Shown: positions 23,030 through 36,894, counted from the stretch's first letter. The stretch: DNA of 64,000 nt from Cordilura impudica (GCA_963682025.1 OY821518.1:304333429-304397428); one strand, 5' to 3'. Numbers and translations: made by a program. Notes: a model not told the origin generated them from the letters alone.

Positions 23030-23540
23030 TATTTGAAACTCGGAGTGTTTCAAATATCCACCTGTCCAATTTTAAAACAATCGAATAAAATTTACCGATT
23101 TTGTAGCGGTTTTAACAAAAAAAGGTACATGTCAGCAAACGAGTACTTGCTGTGATGCAGATTAAAATTTAAAATTAGAAGATGTCTTGTGAGAGCTGTA
23201 GCCATTTCCAAATTTGTAAAAAATCTAATTTTTGCATATCTGGATGAAATGTAAATTCGGCTGTTCCGAATCTTTGAAACCCTCTACTCTGGTTTTACGT
23301 TTACATTAATATCTGGACTTATTGCATTATTTATAACAAAAGTAAACAAAATATTATAAAAAGTAAACAATTTGATAAACTTAATGCTAAATTATTACAA
23401 CAAAAACACTAGATTTTATTTTTTTTTTTAGATATATCTCCATATTTTAGGCCATATTAAGGCACAATGATGCCCGATTAACTCCATTTTCAATAACAAT
23501 CTGCTCGAAATAATGGCAAATAATATTATCCCAACTCTAC
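23030..23540. other. Noncoding, nothing recognised
   Basis: It holds a short palindrome around TTTGAAACTCGGAGTGTTTCAAA (about 23031-23053) but no gene. Confidence 0.45.
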
Positions 23541-23544
23541 CGAG

Positions 23545-23755
23545 GTAGATGGTTTATTTTGTGATTGAGCGTGATTTTAACAGACAGACGGACGGATGGT
23601 CAGGCGGACAGACGGACATCGCTATGTCGACTCGAGTTGTTATAAGAATTGTCAATGTACGTAATTACTTTAAGGGGTCGCAAATACATTTTTCGATGCG
23701 TTACAAATGGCATGACAAACTGATAAATGTAGTGTGAAGGGTATAAAAAAAAATA
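23545..23755 (-). mobile_element. DINE-1-like fragment, second lineage
   Basis: Inverted DINE-1-type order: ACAGACAGACGGACGG and CATCGCTATGTCGACTCGAG, then GACAAACTGATAAATGTAG and GGGTATAAAAA at the end. Confidence 0.65.
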
Positions 23756-23759
23756 ATTT

Positions 23760-26260
23760 CGTTACTAGACTAGTTTTAATTAAACATTACGAAATTGTCA
23801 CTTTCGGTGTTATATGGTTAAGATTTAAGCTCTTTGCACTGCATTTCACTGCATTTCTTAGATTGAAACAAGCATATTTTGTTCTAAAGTATTGTATACA
23901 AAAATGTTCATAATATTTGATTTCCTCGCTATTAACGTTAAATTAATATTTTTTAAATATTTTAAACTTAAATGTTAAAAGCAGCGGACCCAAATTTCTG
24001 AATTGAAATTTTATAAATATTTTTTATGTTATGTTTACATTTAACTAATCAGCTCTTTTGATAAATCGTGACGCCTTGATTAACATTTTTGTTAAGCAAT
24101 TTGTTATTTTGTTCATAAGTTAACGAATGTTAATAAATAACATTAATTTTTATTTGTTGAAATATTGTTAGAGTCCTATAATAATATATTCTTATAAAAA
24201 CTGAGATATTAATGATGCTATCTAAAAGAAAATAATATGCCGCCATGGTCTATAATAAAGCTAAACTAAAGTACTTAAAATTTAGTATTAATAAACCACA
24301 ATAGTTTAACCAGTTTAACAAACAATCAATTTCATCTTAATCTCTTTCTTTTATAACGTCATTTATATCATAATTTTTTGATGCTCACAATTGTTTTACC
24401 CGAACTGACCGACCAACCAACTTATGGTCATTTGTCAATTTTGACTTAAAGAAAGGCACACACACACACTTTATTTAATCTTTTGTTTATCAAAAATTGA
24501 GAAGTGTTTTCGTTGGAACACATCTATAAGTTGTTTTGTTGAGTGGGGTGTGAGAATTAAAAACCAATGACGAGTAGGCAGGCACACATCCTTTTGTGTT
24601 GCCTTCAACAACAAGTTGTAATGTCAGTTTCAACCATAACATGTTAAAAACACAATGACTATGAATATTTAATAACTATCTGAGAAAAATACTGTTAGGC
24701 TCCTGCCTACAAAAGCGAAATAAATTTAATACAATATATTTTGAAAACGGATGATGCGTCATCATACCCAATATGTTCCTGCTTTATTTTATCAGGTTAA
24801 AATAACAAAAAAGAAAGGATTTCGTTTTAACCTTCTCATATCAGTAAGAAAATAAATTTGAAGAATACGGTCTTTTGTATAAAAAAAAAAAACTTTATCT
24901 TACCTTTATTGGCCATATACTCATAGTACGTGTGTTTCGTTGGCTCTTTGTTGTGCCAGACATTTCTGGCCATGCGTGCGTTACTAATTGTTGATGAAGA
25001 CAAAAACTCATAAAACGCATCATTTAATTGTTAAGGGTTTTCTAACAAACGTCGTAAGTGAGTGAGTGAGTGATAATTGTCTTTCTAATGTATTATGATG
25101 ATAAGAATGACCTGCTGATTGTTTTCATTTAATGAAATAAAATGGAAGATTTAGATAAATTTGAAGGCACAACATTTCTTGTTGAAATTTTTTTCATTTC
25201 ATTTCATTTAATATAAAGTATTAGTTAAGTCGCCACTTTTATTTCCTTTATTTTCTTTAAGAACTCTTTAAGAACTCATGATGTTTATAGAGTAAATTTT
25301 AATATCATTCGCCCCACTGTTTGTTGCTGTTGTTAAAATAAGGGTTGCTTTCTTAATTTGTTCTGGTCACTACAAATTGGTAATAATCCCACAAATACAA
25401 CAGTTTGATTATTTTTTTTTTTTAAACATTTTCACACAGGAATAAATTTTCAAACATTTGTGTAATGAAAATTCCTTAGCAAAGGGTTTCGTTATGGTTG
25501 GTTTCGTGTTCTGTTGTTCGGAAATTAGTTAAACAATGTTGTTAATTGCTGCCAACAACATGCAAGAATTTATGGACCATTTAATCTCTTAACGAAAGCA
25601 TACACACAATGTGGACGGCCAAATACGAGCAGTACGAGTATACTGGTGAAAAGATAATATCTGAATAAAACAGGTGATGCTTAGCTAAATAATCTTTTCT
25701 TATCTTTTTCAATATGTAGTTTTTCTACATTTACTTCACGGAAATAAATATTTTAATACGCGTACATTTCTTTTGTGACTAATTTGTAAACTCTACCGTA
25801 AAACTATAAAAAGTAGTGTATAAAAGAAGACGCACCTGAATCAAATTAAAATATATATATTTTTTATAATTTCTTAATTAAATAAAAAAAGTTATAAACT
25901 TTGGATAATATAAAATATGAGCCAGTAGTAAATGTACAATTTTATGAAATACACATATAATTTTCGATATTAAATAACCCAGTGATGATTTGGTCACCGA
26001 AAAATTGCCATAATAAAAGGGACGTCCCCCAATTACATTAAGACATTAAAAATTTTTCTTTTATAAATATTTTCTGAGTTGCTTTTAAGTCATTAAAAAA
26101 ATTCATTAAAAATAGAATTTTATGAAAATTAATCTTGCAATAATAGCACTAAAAAAGTAAAAAAGAAAAATACGCGGGATCATAGTTTTGAATCCTAGGA
26201 ATGGAACTACTTCATTAGTTTTTCGAGTTTTTATGGTTACATAAAATTTTTTCTACCTTC
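23760..26260. other. Noncoding, nothing recognised
   Basis: A 2.5-kb stretch without open frames of note. It contains small CA (about 24449-24462) and GTGA (about 25057-25073) microsatellites and poly(A/T) runs. No element ends or host exon signals stood out. Confidence 0.5.
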
Positions 26261-26261
26261 T

Positions 26262-26345
26262 ATACTATTGTGCAGAGGTTATATATCAGTTCATCATTCC
26301 GTTTGTAATGCATCGAAAAATTAATTTGCGACGCCATAAAGTACA
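26262..26345 (+). mobile_element. DINE-1-like fragment, second lineage
   Basis: CTATACTATTGTGCAGAGG followed by CATCATTCCGTTTGTAATG and CGACGCCATAAAGTAC. It ends at the element with long inverted repeats. A related piece, 27690-27850, lies on the other side. Confidence 0.55.
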
Positions 26346-26394
26346 TATATATTAGGGTGACAGCAATTTTTTTTTTTTTTTTGTAATTTAAAGA

Positions 26395-27668
26395 CGTGCG
26401 GTTCGGATTATTGTGACACTGGATGTAAAATTTCTGCTTTCTGGACGCGCATTGAGTTCAAAGTTCAAATATGAATTTATATGTAAAAATTATTTAAAAA
26501 AATAATTTTTCACAAAAATTTTGATACTAATAATTGCGTTTCAAATAAACTAATTAATAAACCATAAACTAGAGTAATTTATCTTTCTAATAAAACAACA
26601 AAATCTATTATCGGTTGAAAAACAGCCATGTTATATCAAGTTGCCCAGGCAATAAATGCGCCGCAGACCACTTGATTAAGAAAATCGAGCTCACATTTTT
26701 AAAGATATTGAAATAATTTACAACAACAATATTTTTGAATTCTCCTGATCCCAAAATAATCTTATATATAGTATTTTGCATCTCGTCTATTGTTATGCTG
26801 TTCTAAATTAATGTCAAAACGGTACGTATTTTTTTAGACTATCAAAAAATCTCCAATTTTACTTTTTCAAAAATTTTGTTCAAAAAATTTTCCGAAATCA
26901 ACGATTGGACTTTAAGCTCTTATTAACAAAATATATGTGATTAAAAATGCCAAACATTGTAGGTATCCTGCTCTTAATTTGGTGAGGGCAGCATTTTTAT
27001 TTCAGCGGATTTGAAGAAAAATGTAATTTTTCATACTTTTTCAACTGTTAGGCTACATCTTTTTGGTGTTTGCATACGTCAAATATCTTTTGTTAAAATA
27101 TTATACTACTTTATACAAATTCTCAATCCTGTAAATTGAAACACTATAAATTGTCCCCCTTTAAGGTCAAATGTCAAATTTAAGGATATTTAAATTTTTT
27201 TAAAACAAATTATCGAAATAATATATATTTGTGAAAGAATTTCGATAAAAGTTGTTGATAATATTTTAATAATTCTAACTTATTCTGGACTTATTTTCTG
27301 AAATTAACCCGTGGGGTACTCTTAATGTCAAATTGACTCTATATGAAAATGTATAAATATTTTCTTCATCAGGATTTTATTGCCTGGGGAACTTGATATA
27401 ACTTGGCTGTTTTTCAACCGACAATAAATTTTGTTGTTTTATTAGAAAGATAATTTACTCTAGATTATGGTTTATTAATTAATTTGATTGAAACGCAATT
27501 ATTAATATCAAAATTTTTGTGAAAAATGATTTTTGTTGATAATTTTTACATATAAATTTATATTTGAACTTTGAACTCAATGCGCGTCCAGAAAGCATTG
27601 CCCGATTTGGCTCATAACTTGTGCACTAAAGTTTTAGATCCAGTGTCGCAATAATCCGACCCGCACAC
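26395..27668. mobile_element. Element with about 260-bp terminal inverted repeats
   Basis: The left arm (26395-26655) runs from GTGCGGTTCGGATTATTG through GGACGCGCATTGAGTTCAAA and GTTGAAAAACAGCCATG. The right arm (27380-27668) is its complement with scattered differences, ending ATAATCCGACCCGCAC. The roughly 700-bp middle is noncoding. The exact ends and target duplication are not clear because T-rich runs lie outside the arms. It is a nonautonomous DNA transposon of unassigned superfamily. Confidence 0.7.
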
Positions 27669-27689
27669 CTCTAATATCGATCAAAATTT

Positions 27690-27850
27690 TTTTTTCATAC
27701 AAACTCTTGATACTTATAACAGCTCGACCTCATAAAGTATGTACATTATTGTGCCTTATAATAACTCGAGTCGATAAAGCGATGCCTGTCTGCCTGTCTG
27801 TCTGTGTATCTGGTGAAATCACGCTCATTCACAAAATTAATCATTTACCT
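27690..27850 (+). mobile_element. DINE-1-like fragment, second lineage
   Basis: AGCTCGACCTCATAAAGTAT, ACTCGAGTCGATAAAGCGAT and GCCTGTCTGCCTGTCTGTC follow the block order of Drosophila DINE-1-type repeats. Confidence 0.55.
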
Positions 27851-29865
27851 AGATAAACTTAGGATAATATTGCTTATCATTATTTCGGCCTGGTTGTTAT
27901 TTAGAATAAGGTAAATGGGGCATCTCTAAAATAAATCCCAAAAAATTAGCAAGTTTGTTATAATAATTTAAGTTTAACAACTTTTTCAAATATTTTGTTT
28001 ACATTTTAATTTTATTATTTTTTATAAAAATAAAAAATCTTATTTTCGATCTTTATCAATTTAATGATTGAGTTTGAAATTGTTCAGGCTCAAGATCAAA
28101 TGTTTTTACTTTAAATAAAGTAAAAGCATTAGCACATTTGTTTCAAAAATTGATCTATGTATATTCTGCATGACAGGTTATACAGCTGTTTCGGGAAGAG
28201 TCACCAACCCTCATCAGTAACCAAAAGCAGTAGATAGTTTGTTTGGTAAAAAGTTAAATTCATATATATTTGCTGAAAACAACCAAATGAGAATTCAAGC
28301 AAAAGTTATACTATTTAAGCCTCTTCCAATATAACAAACTACATTTATTACAAATAGTGCAATTAGTCCAAATATTACTGTAAACGTTAATCCAGGTGGA
28401 GGATATCAACGATTCGGCATAACCGAATTTAACACTCTTTCATGTTTGATATAAGTTCTTTACATAGTTGGTGATTTTTACAGGACTAATCCAACTTGTT
28501 CCGTATTGGATTTTTCGATAAATTTTCTCTAGGGAAGTTGATCGAAATATTCTCGCCTAAAAGTTTTGGGAACGTAGCAAACCCCAAAGTTGAAGTTTTG
28601 GGAACAGTTCGGGTCAAAATGTAGAAAAAATTTTAATTTTAACTTAATTTTTTGCCGATATATCTCCAGTAGTCGGATTTTTGAATCCCATACTTACACA
28701 TAAATGTAGTTCGTGTTACGCCAAGTAGTTTTTGAACGTCATAAAGCTGGTAAATTCTGTTATTTAAAAAAATTCCCATATGATTAGGGTGACCAAAAAA
28801 ATTTTTTTTCCCAAAAACTGAACGGCATCAGAAATAAACATTTACATAATTTAAAAAATTTGAAATTGAAAAAATAGTCGATGAAAAACGTGTTTTCGAC
28901 ATTGGAACATTCCCAATAACTTCGGTCTAGAAAAATCACCAACTTAGTGAAAAACTTAACCATCATGATAACTCGAAAAACTAATGTATTTGTTCCACTT
29001 TTATTACACACTGCAAGTATGAATGAATTATCATTTGTAACTGTAATTTATGAAGATTTTAAAGATGATCTTTTTACGAGCCTAAAACTTGATAGCTAGA
29101 AATTGTCGAAGCAGTTAAAATCGATTATAATGCTGGGCTATTCAATATTTTATATTTATGAGTAATTTTCTTATAAGCTATAATCTTTTATTTGAGCCAG
29201 CCAACACCACTTCAACGGTTATTTAACTGCTATAAAAGTATTTCAATGGATATTTTCCATGGAAACACAAATACATTCATATTCATTGATTACTATAAAA
29301 CTCTTCAGTGGCAGACATAAATAAGACATAAGATACGAGTATAAAAATTCACTTATTATACACATATTTTTTTTATACATCTATTGAATTAGGTTTAAGA
29401 TTTTATTTAACAAGAAAACTGCATTAGTAAGCTTAACAATTTTATTTATTTTTTTTATTTATTTTTTTTTTTTGTCAACAGCCAGACTTTATCATAGATT
29501 TATTTATTAAAGTTTTTGATAAATATTCAAGTGAAATTGTTAATAAGAGTGAGAGTATGCCGAATCTTTGCTACCCTCCACCCGACTTACAAAAAAATAT
29601 ATAAATAAATAAGTAAATAAAAAATCAACAACAACGAGCAAGTCATAATGTATATATGTACATCGCTGATACATATCTATACACACATGTTCTGTGGCTA
29701 CATTTTTCACTATGTTTTAGTTTTTTATTTGAAATCTTAAGTTCGTCACCTATTTGGTCTAGAGACTCCAAATGCAATACCAAAGTGATGACAAATATTT
29801 AAAGTTGTAATATTTACCTTCTCGACCCCTTTTATAGGGATCAAGATCATATTATGTTTATGGAA
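27851..29865. other. Noncoding, possible element borders only
   Basis: No gene. A TAGGGTGACCAAAAAAA motif at 28786 resembles the T-rich flank TAGGGTGACAGC at 26353 and may be a transposon end, but I could not find its partner. Confidence 0.45.
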
Positions 29866-29869
29866 TTTA

Positions 29870-29945
29870 TTTCGATGAGTTACAAAAGAATTGACAAACT
29901 GATGTATACCCTCTGCACAGTGGTGTGGAGTGTATAAAAATGTAA
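29870..29945 (-). mobile_element. DINE-1-like fragment, second lineage
   Basis: GAATTGACAAACTGATGTAT then ACCCTCTGCACAGTGGTG and TGGAGTGTATAAAA, the inverted start block of the lineage. Confidence 0.5.
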
Positions 29946-30323
29946 CAGTTGTGCTTCGTAGGCAGGCAATAAATATATATAGTGGGCTGGCGGCCCGTAA
30001 ACACATTTAGAAACATTTTCTTTTCTAATAGGAAAAATGTTAATGATGCATTTGCGTTACTGATTTTTATACCCTACATATCGCTTTGTAAAACTAAAAT
30101 TGACTTATCTAAGTTTTTATTTTAAATATTTTCAAAAACTATTGAAACCATCCAATATTTAGAGTTATTAAATTTTATGTACACTAAGATCAGTTTTGTG
30201 CTGTAGACGCATTCCGCGTTAACTTCACTTTTATGCAAAAACAATACATAACTATATAATTCATAATAAATAAATGCAGGAACAAGTTTAATGACCGAAT
30301 TATGGCTGCAATTCCAACGAAAA

Positions 30324-30963
30324 ATAAGTAAGAAAATTATAGTCGGCTATACGATACCCTATACCATGTGCTTAGAAACCCTATCTCTCGGGTCCAACTA
30401 ATTGGATATAGAAAAGTTCATATCGTTTGTTATATTTCTATGGGACTAAGTCGAAAAATGGACCGAACACGACCATATTTGGTATAGTCACTTATTTTTT
30501 GTAAAAAAGTAAAGGTCGGGAAGCAGCTTCATATGGGAGCTATGCCAACGAATTGTTTTAAGGGGGGTTTTTTTTGGGACTACTGATTAATGGATGTAAT
30601 AAACAAACACTAACCCAATTTGACCGAGATCTATATGACAATTTGGATATTATGGCAATTTAAGACGATCTCATAGGGGTCATTTGTGTGGGGACTAAGT
30701 CTGAACATAAAACGATTTTCATAATTTCAATAGCGTTCATCCTATGGCCGAAATAAGCTTAAATACTATATTTTATCAAATTATATTCATATTTGCGACC
30801 TTAAGTTTGGTTACAGATGGACAGAGGACGGGCAGATGGACGGACGGACGAACGAAAGTCGCTGAATCGACTAAGAAAGTGATTTCATATATTTGCTACC
30901 TGTAGTTTATTAAGAATGCTTACACGACATACAGACGGATAGACGGACAATGCTAAATCGATT
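30324..30963 (-). mobile_element. DINE-1-like element, first part of a split copy
   Basis: The 3' end with AAGTAAGAAAATTATAGTCG opens it, and the usual blocks follow up to GGACAATGCTAAATCGATT. The copy resumes at 34819 with TTGATCGGTATAATAAAAGA. The interruption is the TIR element 30964-34818. A short internal duplication of the GACGG block is present near 30830-30950. Confidence 0.75.
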
Positions 30964-31539
30964 CTGTAGTGCGATTCTGTAAATTTTAACGATCCGACAA
31001 TCGCAAAATATACCGTCAGCTATTGGTGTTTGCACTAACAATTAAGTGATTCACTAACTGCACCTTAACGGTAGTCAACAAATCTATTTTTCTATTTATT
31101 CAAATTGTAAACGAGTGGCATCTCTATCAAAATAAGCGAAAAACACAAAGAATAAAAAAAAAACAAATTGCTTCGTGTTTGACAGAATGATTTTATGTTT
31201 ATGTTTAATTTATTTATTTTTTATTAATTTAAATGCAATTTTTTTTTTAATTTATTGATCCCAAAAATATTCTTATAAAAATTAACAATAAAATTGACGT
31301 AAAAGATAACAGAATTCCTTACATACAAATCGTATTTATCAAGGATTATTATCCGTTAAGAAAAGAAACATTTTTAAATATTTATAACTATTTATAAAAA
31401 ATTCATCAAAAAATGGGGGGAAAAAATGTATCATTGTCATAGTTAATTTTGTACAAAAAGAAATCTTACAAACTAAGGAAACAAAACAAAAAAAAAAAAA
31501 TAATTATAATAATAAGAATAATAAATTAAATAGAATGTA

Positions 31540-34495
31540 TCAACTAACATTAGGTATAAATTATGATATATTATAAACTGTGTTATTTACATCTAAATAA
31601 TTAAATCTTCTGTGATATAATAAAGCCTTTGAATTATTAAAAACTGCGTTATTGTCATCTAAAAATTTTAAGTGTAGTGGAGAATAATATCTTTCAACTA
31701 GAGGAAATATAAAGGTATTAATCTTTTCCATGTATTTAGAAATAATAACATTTTCAATATTATTACAGCCATCTAAAAACTTAAGACCAAAGTTAATCAA
31801 AAAGTTATCAATCCTTTTCATTTTGCATTTTTTGTAAATATTTCTATTAGAAACTTTTTTAATTGAACCATTACATAGCTTTATATTTTTTAGCCTGAGA
31901 ACCAAATTGGATAAGCATATGATAAAATGGGATGTATAATTTGTTTATAGCAATTTAATATTACGTAAGTCTTGACCATTTTATTTCGCCTAAGAAAATT
32001 ACAATAAGAAAAAAATGCTTGTTGTGCTTTCTCCAATATGTAGTCAATATGCCTATAGAAAGTAAACGATTCTTGAAAAAATACTCCTAAATATTTAAAT
32101 CTATCAAAATAGGAAACTAATTCGTTTTTAATTATACCCTATACCACTATGTGGTTTGGGTATAATGACTTTGTGCTGCTGCTTGTATCTACCAAAAATA
32201 TTTGACCTAGACCCATCTTTAATTATACCGATCGAATCAGAATCACTATCTGATTCGATTTAACGATGTCCGTCCGTCCGTCCGTCTGTGTGTCCATGTA
32301 AAGCTTGTAATCAAACTGCAGGTCGCAAATATGAATATATTTTGATGAAATTTGGTATATAAGCTTTTATCGGCCATGGGATGAAAGCTATTGAAATTGG
32401 TGAGATCGGTTCATGTTCAGGCCTAGCCCCCATACAAATGACCCCTATGAAATCGACTTAAATTGCCATAAGATCCAAATTATCATATAAATCTTAGTCA
32501 AATTGGGTTTGTATGTGTTTATTACATCCATTAATCAGTAGTCCAAAAATGATCCCTATGGGACAACTCTTAGTCATAGGCCCCATATAGAGCTGCTTCC
32601 CAATCTTCACTTAAATCTATCAAAAAACAAAAATATTGCACTGATTCTTCTCAAATTTTGTTTGTACATATTTTTGCAAAATACAAGAGACCTTACCAAA
32701 CATGTCAGAATCGGTCCATTTTTGGGCCTAGTCCCCATATAGATATAGCATCCGATAAGAACTTTTTCATATCTGCAGACAAAAAAATTTATAAAAATCC
32801 CACTCAAATTTGGTTTAGCTTATTTTCTATGTCCAGTTAGTTGGGCCTATGGGGTAGGGTCTAAACGCATGTTATAGGGTCTAGACCGACTATAATTTTC
32901 TTACTTGTTTTAATATTCGGAATGAATTTCCTAGCATTTGGAAACAAATATTTTTTTACCCTTAATAATTGAACATAAGCATTTATTGATATTTAATTTT
33001 AATTTCCATTTGTCAAAATATTGTGTTAATTCAATAGTGTAAGAATTTATCGATATGTTGCCTTGTTTAATTTTCGAATTCAAAGCAGAAATTAAAATGT
33101 CATCTGCATATATTAGAGATATATATTTTCTTCCTCAGGAGATTCATGGATATCTGCTAAATAAATATTGGCCCTAAAAGAGAACCCTGAGGAACTCCAG
33201 GCGACACATCTCTACTATCAGAATTAAAGTTATCGAAATTAACATAAAAAGTTATACTAGATAAATAATAAAAAATTAACCTGCAAACATTTTTATTAAA
33301 CCTAAAAGTTTTGAACAAGCTGTATCAAAAGCTTTATCAAAAGCTTTTTCAAAATCTAAACTAAGAATTATTGAAGCACTTTTATTATTAAGATTAGTAG
33401 AAATATGGTCTGATAGCATTGTGAGACCTTGTACAGTGGAATGCTACCATCTGACTCCAAACTGGTAGTCCTTAAGTACAGGATTATCTGAAATATGGTT
33501 ATTAATCTCCTTCAAAACAATATACTCGAAAACTTTGCTAGTGTTAGAAAGTAAAGATATTGGTCTATAACTACTCACTAAAGTTGGATTAGAATTAGGT
33601 TTGAGAACAGGAATAATTTTTGCACACTTCCAAATTATATGCTTGATTAAACAAAATAGCTAGAGAGTTCCAAAAAAAGTGAACTTGTTATTCTTAAAAC
33701 GAAATTAGAACACCTTCAAATCCAGAACTTTTCCTATTATTTCTACAGAGTACGGCATCCTTTATTTCATCACTGCCAATAAATTCTTTATAGTTTACAT
33801 TTCCATTGGATGTAGATTTGCCATCTATAGTAAACACTTCATTAAAACTAATTAGAGGGGAATTATTTTTTAAAACAGAGATTTAAGTTTTAACGGAATT
33901 GGAAACTAAATTCATTCCTGTATCATGATTTTGCTTATGAAATATTCAGCCAATGTATTTACTTTACGAACACTATCCGAAATCAAATCAGCATTTGGGG
34001 ATACTATATCAGCCAAGCCACACTTCTTATTTAGACCACAGAGACCCTTAATCTTCTTATAAGTCATTTTTATTTTCCTAAAATAGCTTTTCCAATACTC
34101 TTCCTCATGTCGTATTATTAAGTCTCTTATAATTTTATTTAAGTTCTAAATTATCACTTAGGTACATTTTTTCTGTCATGATCAACACATCCAAACAGAG
34201 TTCTACGTAAATTTTTTTTTTCGTTAATAAGATGTAAAATTTGTGGCGATAAATTTATTTGACCTTTATTGCGAATTTTTATTCTTGGAGCAGAAGCTTC
34301 AGTAGCAGAATTAATAAATAATTTAAAATTAAAATATTATTATTAATCTGATTAACAGAGCAATTTCTGTTAACCGGCAAATTGTTTCCTAATAAATTTT
34401 CCTTTAAAACATTATTGAAAGTATTGATATTAATTTTACTATAATTTAAAATTTCGACTGGCTGCCTTAAAGTAACATTGTTTAAAATAACTTTT
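31540..34495 (-). pseudogene. Jockey-like LINE, degenerate, split by a DINE-1-like copy
   Basis: Minus-strand pieces in order: APRIKIRNKGQINLSPQI (endonuclease-RT linker, about 34290), KPNSNPTLVSSYRPISLLSN (about 33600), SLDFEKAFDTAC-like (about 33330, with a small duplication), VSPGVPQGSLLGPIF (about 33190), and YADDILISALNSK (about 33090). After the DINE-1-like insertion come FDRFKYLGVFFQESFTFY (about 32090) and a C-terminal 114-codon frame at 31561-31905. Numerous stops and shifts show age. The catalytic YADD box is still readable. The 5' part of the endonuclease is missing. Confidence 0.8.
32133..32907 (+). mobile_element. DINE-1-like element, full copy nested in the LINE
   Basis: It runs from TATACCCTATACCACTATGT with GTCCGTCCGTCCGTCTG to GGTCTAGACCGAC and TATAATTTTCTTACTTG. 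It lies between the YLGVFFQ part and the YADD part of the surrounding LINE. Confidence 0.9.
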
Positions 34496-34818
34496 TATTA
34501 ATATTTTTGTTTATTTATTTGAATATAAAATAATGAATTGAATATGTTATTTATATAAAAAGTTTTTATAATAAAAGCAAAATATTTTCATTATTTTACG
34601 ATTTTTGTTTATGTATGACAACATTTCAACCTTAAAATTTAACTTTTTAACGATTGAATAAACAACACAAAAATTGTTGTCATCTAGATAACAACAACAG
34701 CTGACTTTAACAATAGCGAATATCGTTTAAAAATTTTACTGAATACCAAAATCGATAATTTTGTTGTTTTTTTAACGGTTCGATTATCGTTAAAAGAAGT
34801 TACTGAATCGCGCTACTG

Positions 34819-34915
34819 AATTGATCGGTATAATAAAAGATGGGTCTAGGTTAATTTTTTTGGTAGTTACAAGCATTAGCACAAACTCATTATACCCTGG
34901 TATATGGTATAAACA
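34819..34915 (-). mobile_element. DINE-1-like element, second part of the split copy
   Basis: GATCGGTATAATAAAAGATG, GGGTCTAGG and the CATTATACCC end are what should follow position 30963 in the intact copy at 20776-21579. Confidence 0.7.
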
Positions 34916-34919
34916 GTAA

Positions 34920-36890
34920 ATATATAATTTACTGTAAATGAACTATAAAAAAAGTCATTAGTGTCTCATTGCTCAATTGTCTCAATTGTCTCAATTATTA
35001 ATAATATTAACAATTAATAATAAGTTCAGATCTGAAATAAAATATTTCTTTATTTTCCATATTTGGATGCTCTTCTAGAAATGAAATTACTTTTTTTTTG
35101 GTACAGCATGCATATATGCGTTGTTGTAAAATCAATATATGGATTTTACAAATTTAAAATCTCAACAATTACACCAATCCTGTGCTTTTAACTTTTACGT
35201 CATGTTGAACATTTTTTTTTAAATACATACAGCATAAATGAATATGAGTAGAGCACATATCACATGTATGGTATAAGTAAGTTCTGCATGCAAAGATTGA
35301 AATTGCATAGATTAACGAAATGCATAATAAACTGTTACTTGTTTCTAACTACTGGGTGAATAATATCGGTTAGCAATTGAAAGTAATTACATAAAAAACT
35401 ATGATCACTTCCGTTTTCCGTTTTAACTAACCTACATATTTGTCAATTTGTTGCCCAAAAAACTTCTACATAAAACTTATACATTTGTTTTCAAAACCAT
35501 AACATAAAGTTGGTTGAAAAGTTGTAAAATACACTTAAAGAATAAAAGTGTTTAAATTATATATTTTTTTGCGATGTTAAATTAAATCACACATATTAAA
35601 TTAAAATTTTACAACAAATTTTATATATAGAATTTCCAAAACTGAGTTTTAGAGGTGAATTTTATCTCGAATTTTATTTTAAATTTTCAGTGTAGATAAT
35701 ATGTACGTCTTACCAGACAGTCTGCAGAACTAATGGAATGAACAATGCAATGCAATTTTTCTATATATGCACATAAATTTAATTGAAAAACTTTAGCAGC
35801 AAACGCCAAAATGCCACATGCACTCTTACAACTACATATTCTATACATATCCACAAATCTACACTATACTATTGTACGCAAAAATCATCAGTACGACACG
35901 TATTGCATGTGTAGATTTGTGAAAACTACTTGCCATGCAAGTTATACAATATACGATCATAACCGACTATTGAAAGAAGCACATCATCATTTATGATTGG
36001 AAACTTTAATTTGTGTGCTGAAAGACAATACTCCGTTAAACTAAAAAACTTATTTCTTTGGTGATATTCGTATTATGATAACTCTTAATAGTTTGATTGA
36101 CAAGTTTTTTTTTTCTTTTTTGCAAGATAATAGTGATATACTGGGGGATAAAAAGAGGGTTACAATAGTTTTCGTAAAATTTGAAAGTGTAAATTATGAA
36201 ATGAGATTCATTCAAAACATTTTACTTTTTGTTCTGTGGCATTGTTATTAATTCACTTATTCTTGGCAATGTTTGCCTTTTGCTGTGAACTTGCATATGA
36301 AGTAGGGTATACAAAATTGTTAAAACAACCAAAATAATGTATATTCATATGCTCGAGTTTAAATATATTTATACGTTGTATATGTTCGATGGCTATGAAA
36401 AAGTTGTAACTCTATTTGCAAACAAATTTAAACTTCCCTCAAGTTTATTCCATGCACTAGAAATTCAACTTACACATCTATCCAATCATATGCACATGTT
36501 ATTGTTGTTGTTATAATCAGGATCACTACGAGTAAATGATTTTTAAAAATTTTTTCCTTGTATGGATTTATGTACACTTGTGTGAACACAGATATTCATT
36601 GTGTAAATAGTTTATCTTTTCAATTATTTTAATTATTCTAAAGAAAGAAAGACTTGAGTTTTATACTGTTGCAATCATAAATTTTTTCGTATTCGAGAAC
36701 CTCTTGGTTTTCAAATTTGAGGATGTTGCTATAGACTTTTTCTACATAAAAGGTAATAGTAAAAAATTTTTTTGTGATCTCTTGTTCCCAAATTTCCCAA
36801 AAAATATATGATATTCGATGATTCGATAAACTCTGTTTACAATATTCACGGTGAAGATGTTTTTTTGTCATAGATTCTTCCAATTTTTAT
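34920..36890. other. Noncoding, nothing recognised
   Basis: Tandem TCAATTGTC copies occur near 34970-35000. Otherwise this is AT-rich single-copy-looking DNA. Short open frames (for example 36638-36883, minus) lack any recognisable feature. Confidence 0.45.
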
Positions 36891-36894
36891 TTTT

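Larger units (their letters stand above)
30964..34818. mobile_element. TIR element (CAGTAGCGCGATTCAGTAA ends) holding a dead LINE
   Basis: The left end CTGTAGTGCGATTCTGTAA and the complement of the right end CAGTAGCGCGATTCAGTAA are followed inside by TTTTAACGAT in both. The flanks AATCGATT (30956-30963) and AATTGATC (34819-34826) agree at 6 of 8 bases, suggesting an 8-bp duplication. Rejoining the flanks restores a DINE-1-like copy. No transposase is seen, and most of the length is the LINE at 31540-34495. Confidence 0.6.
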
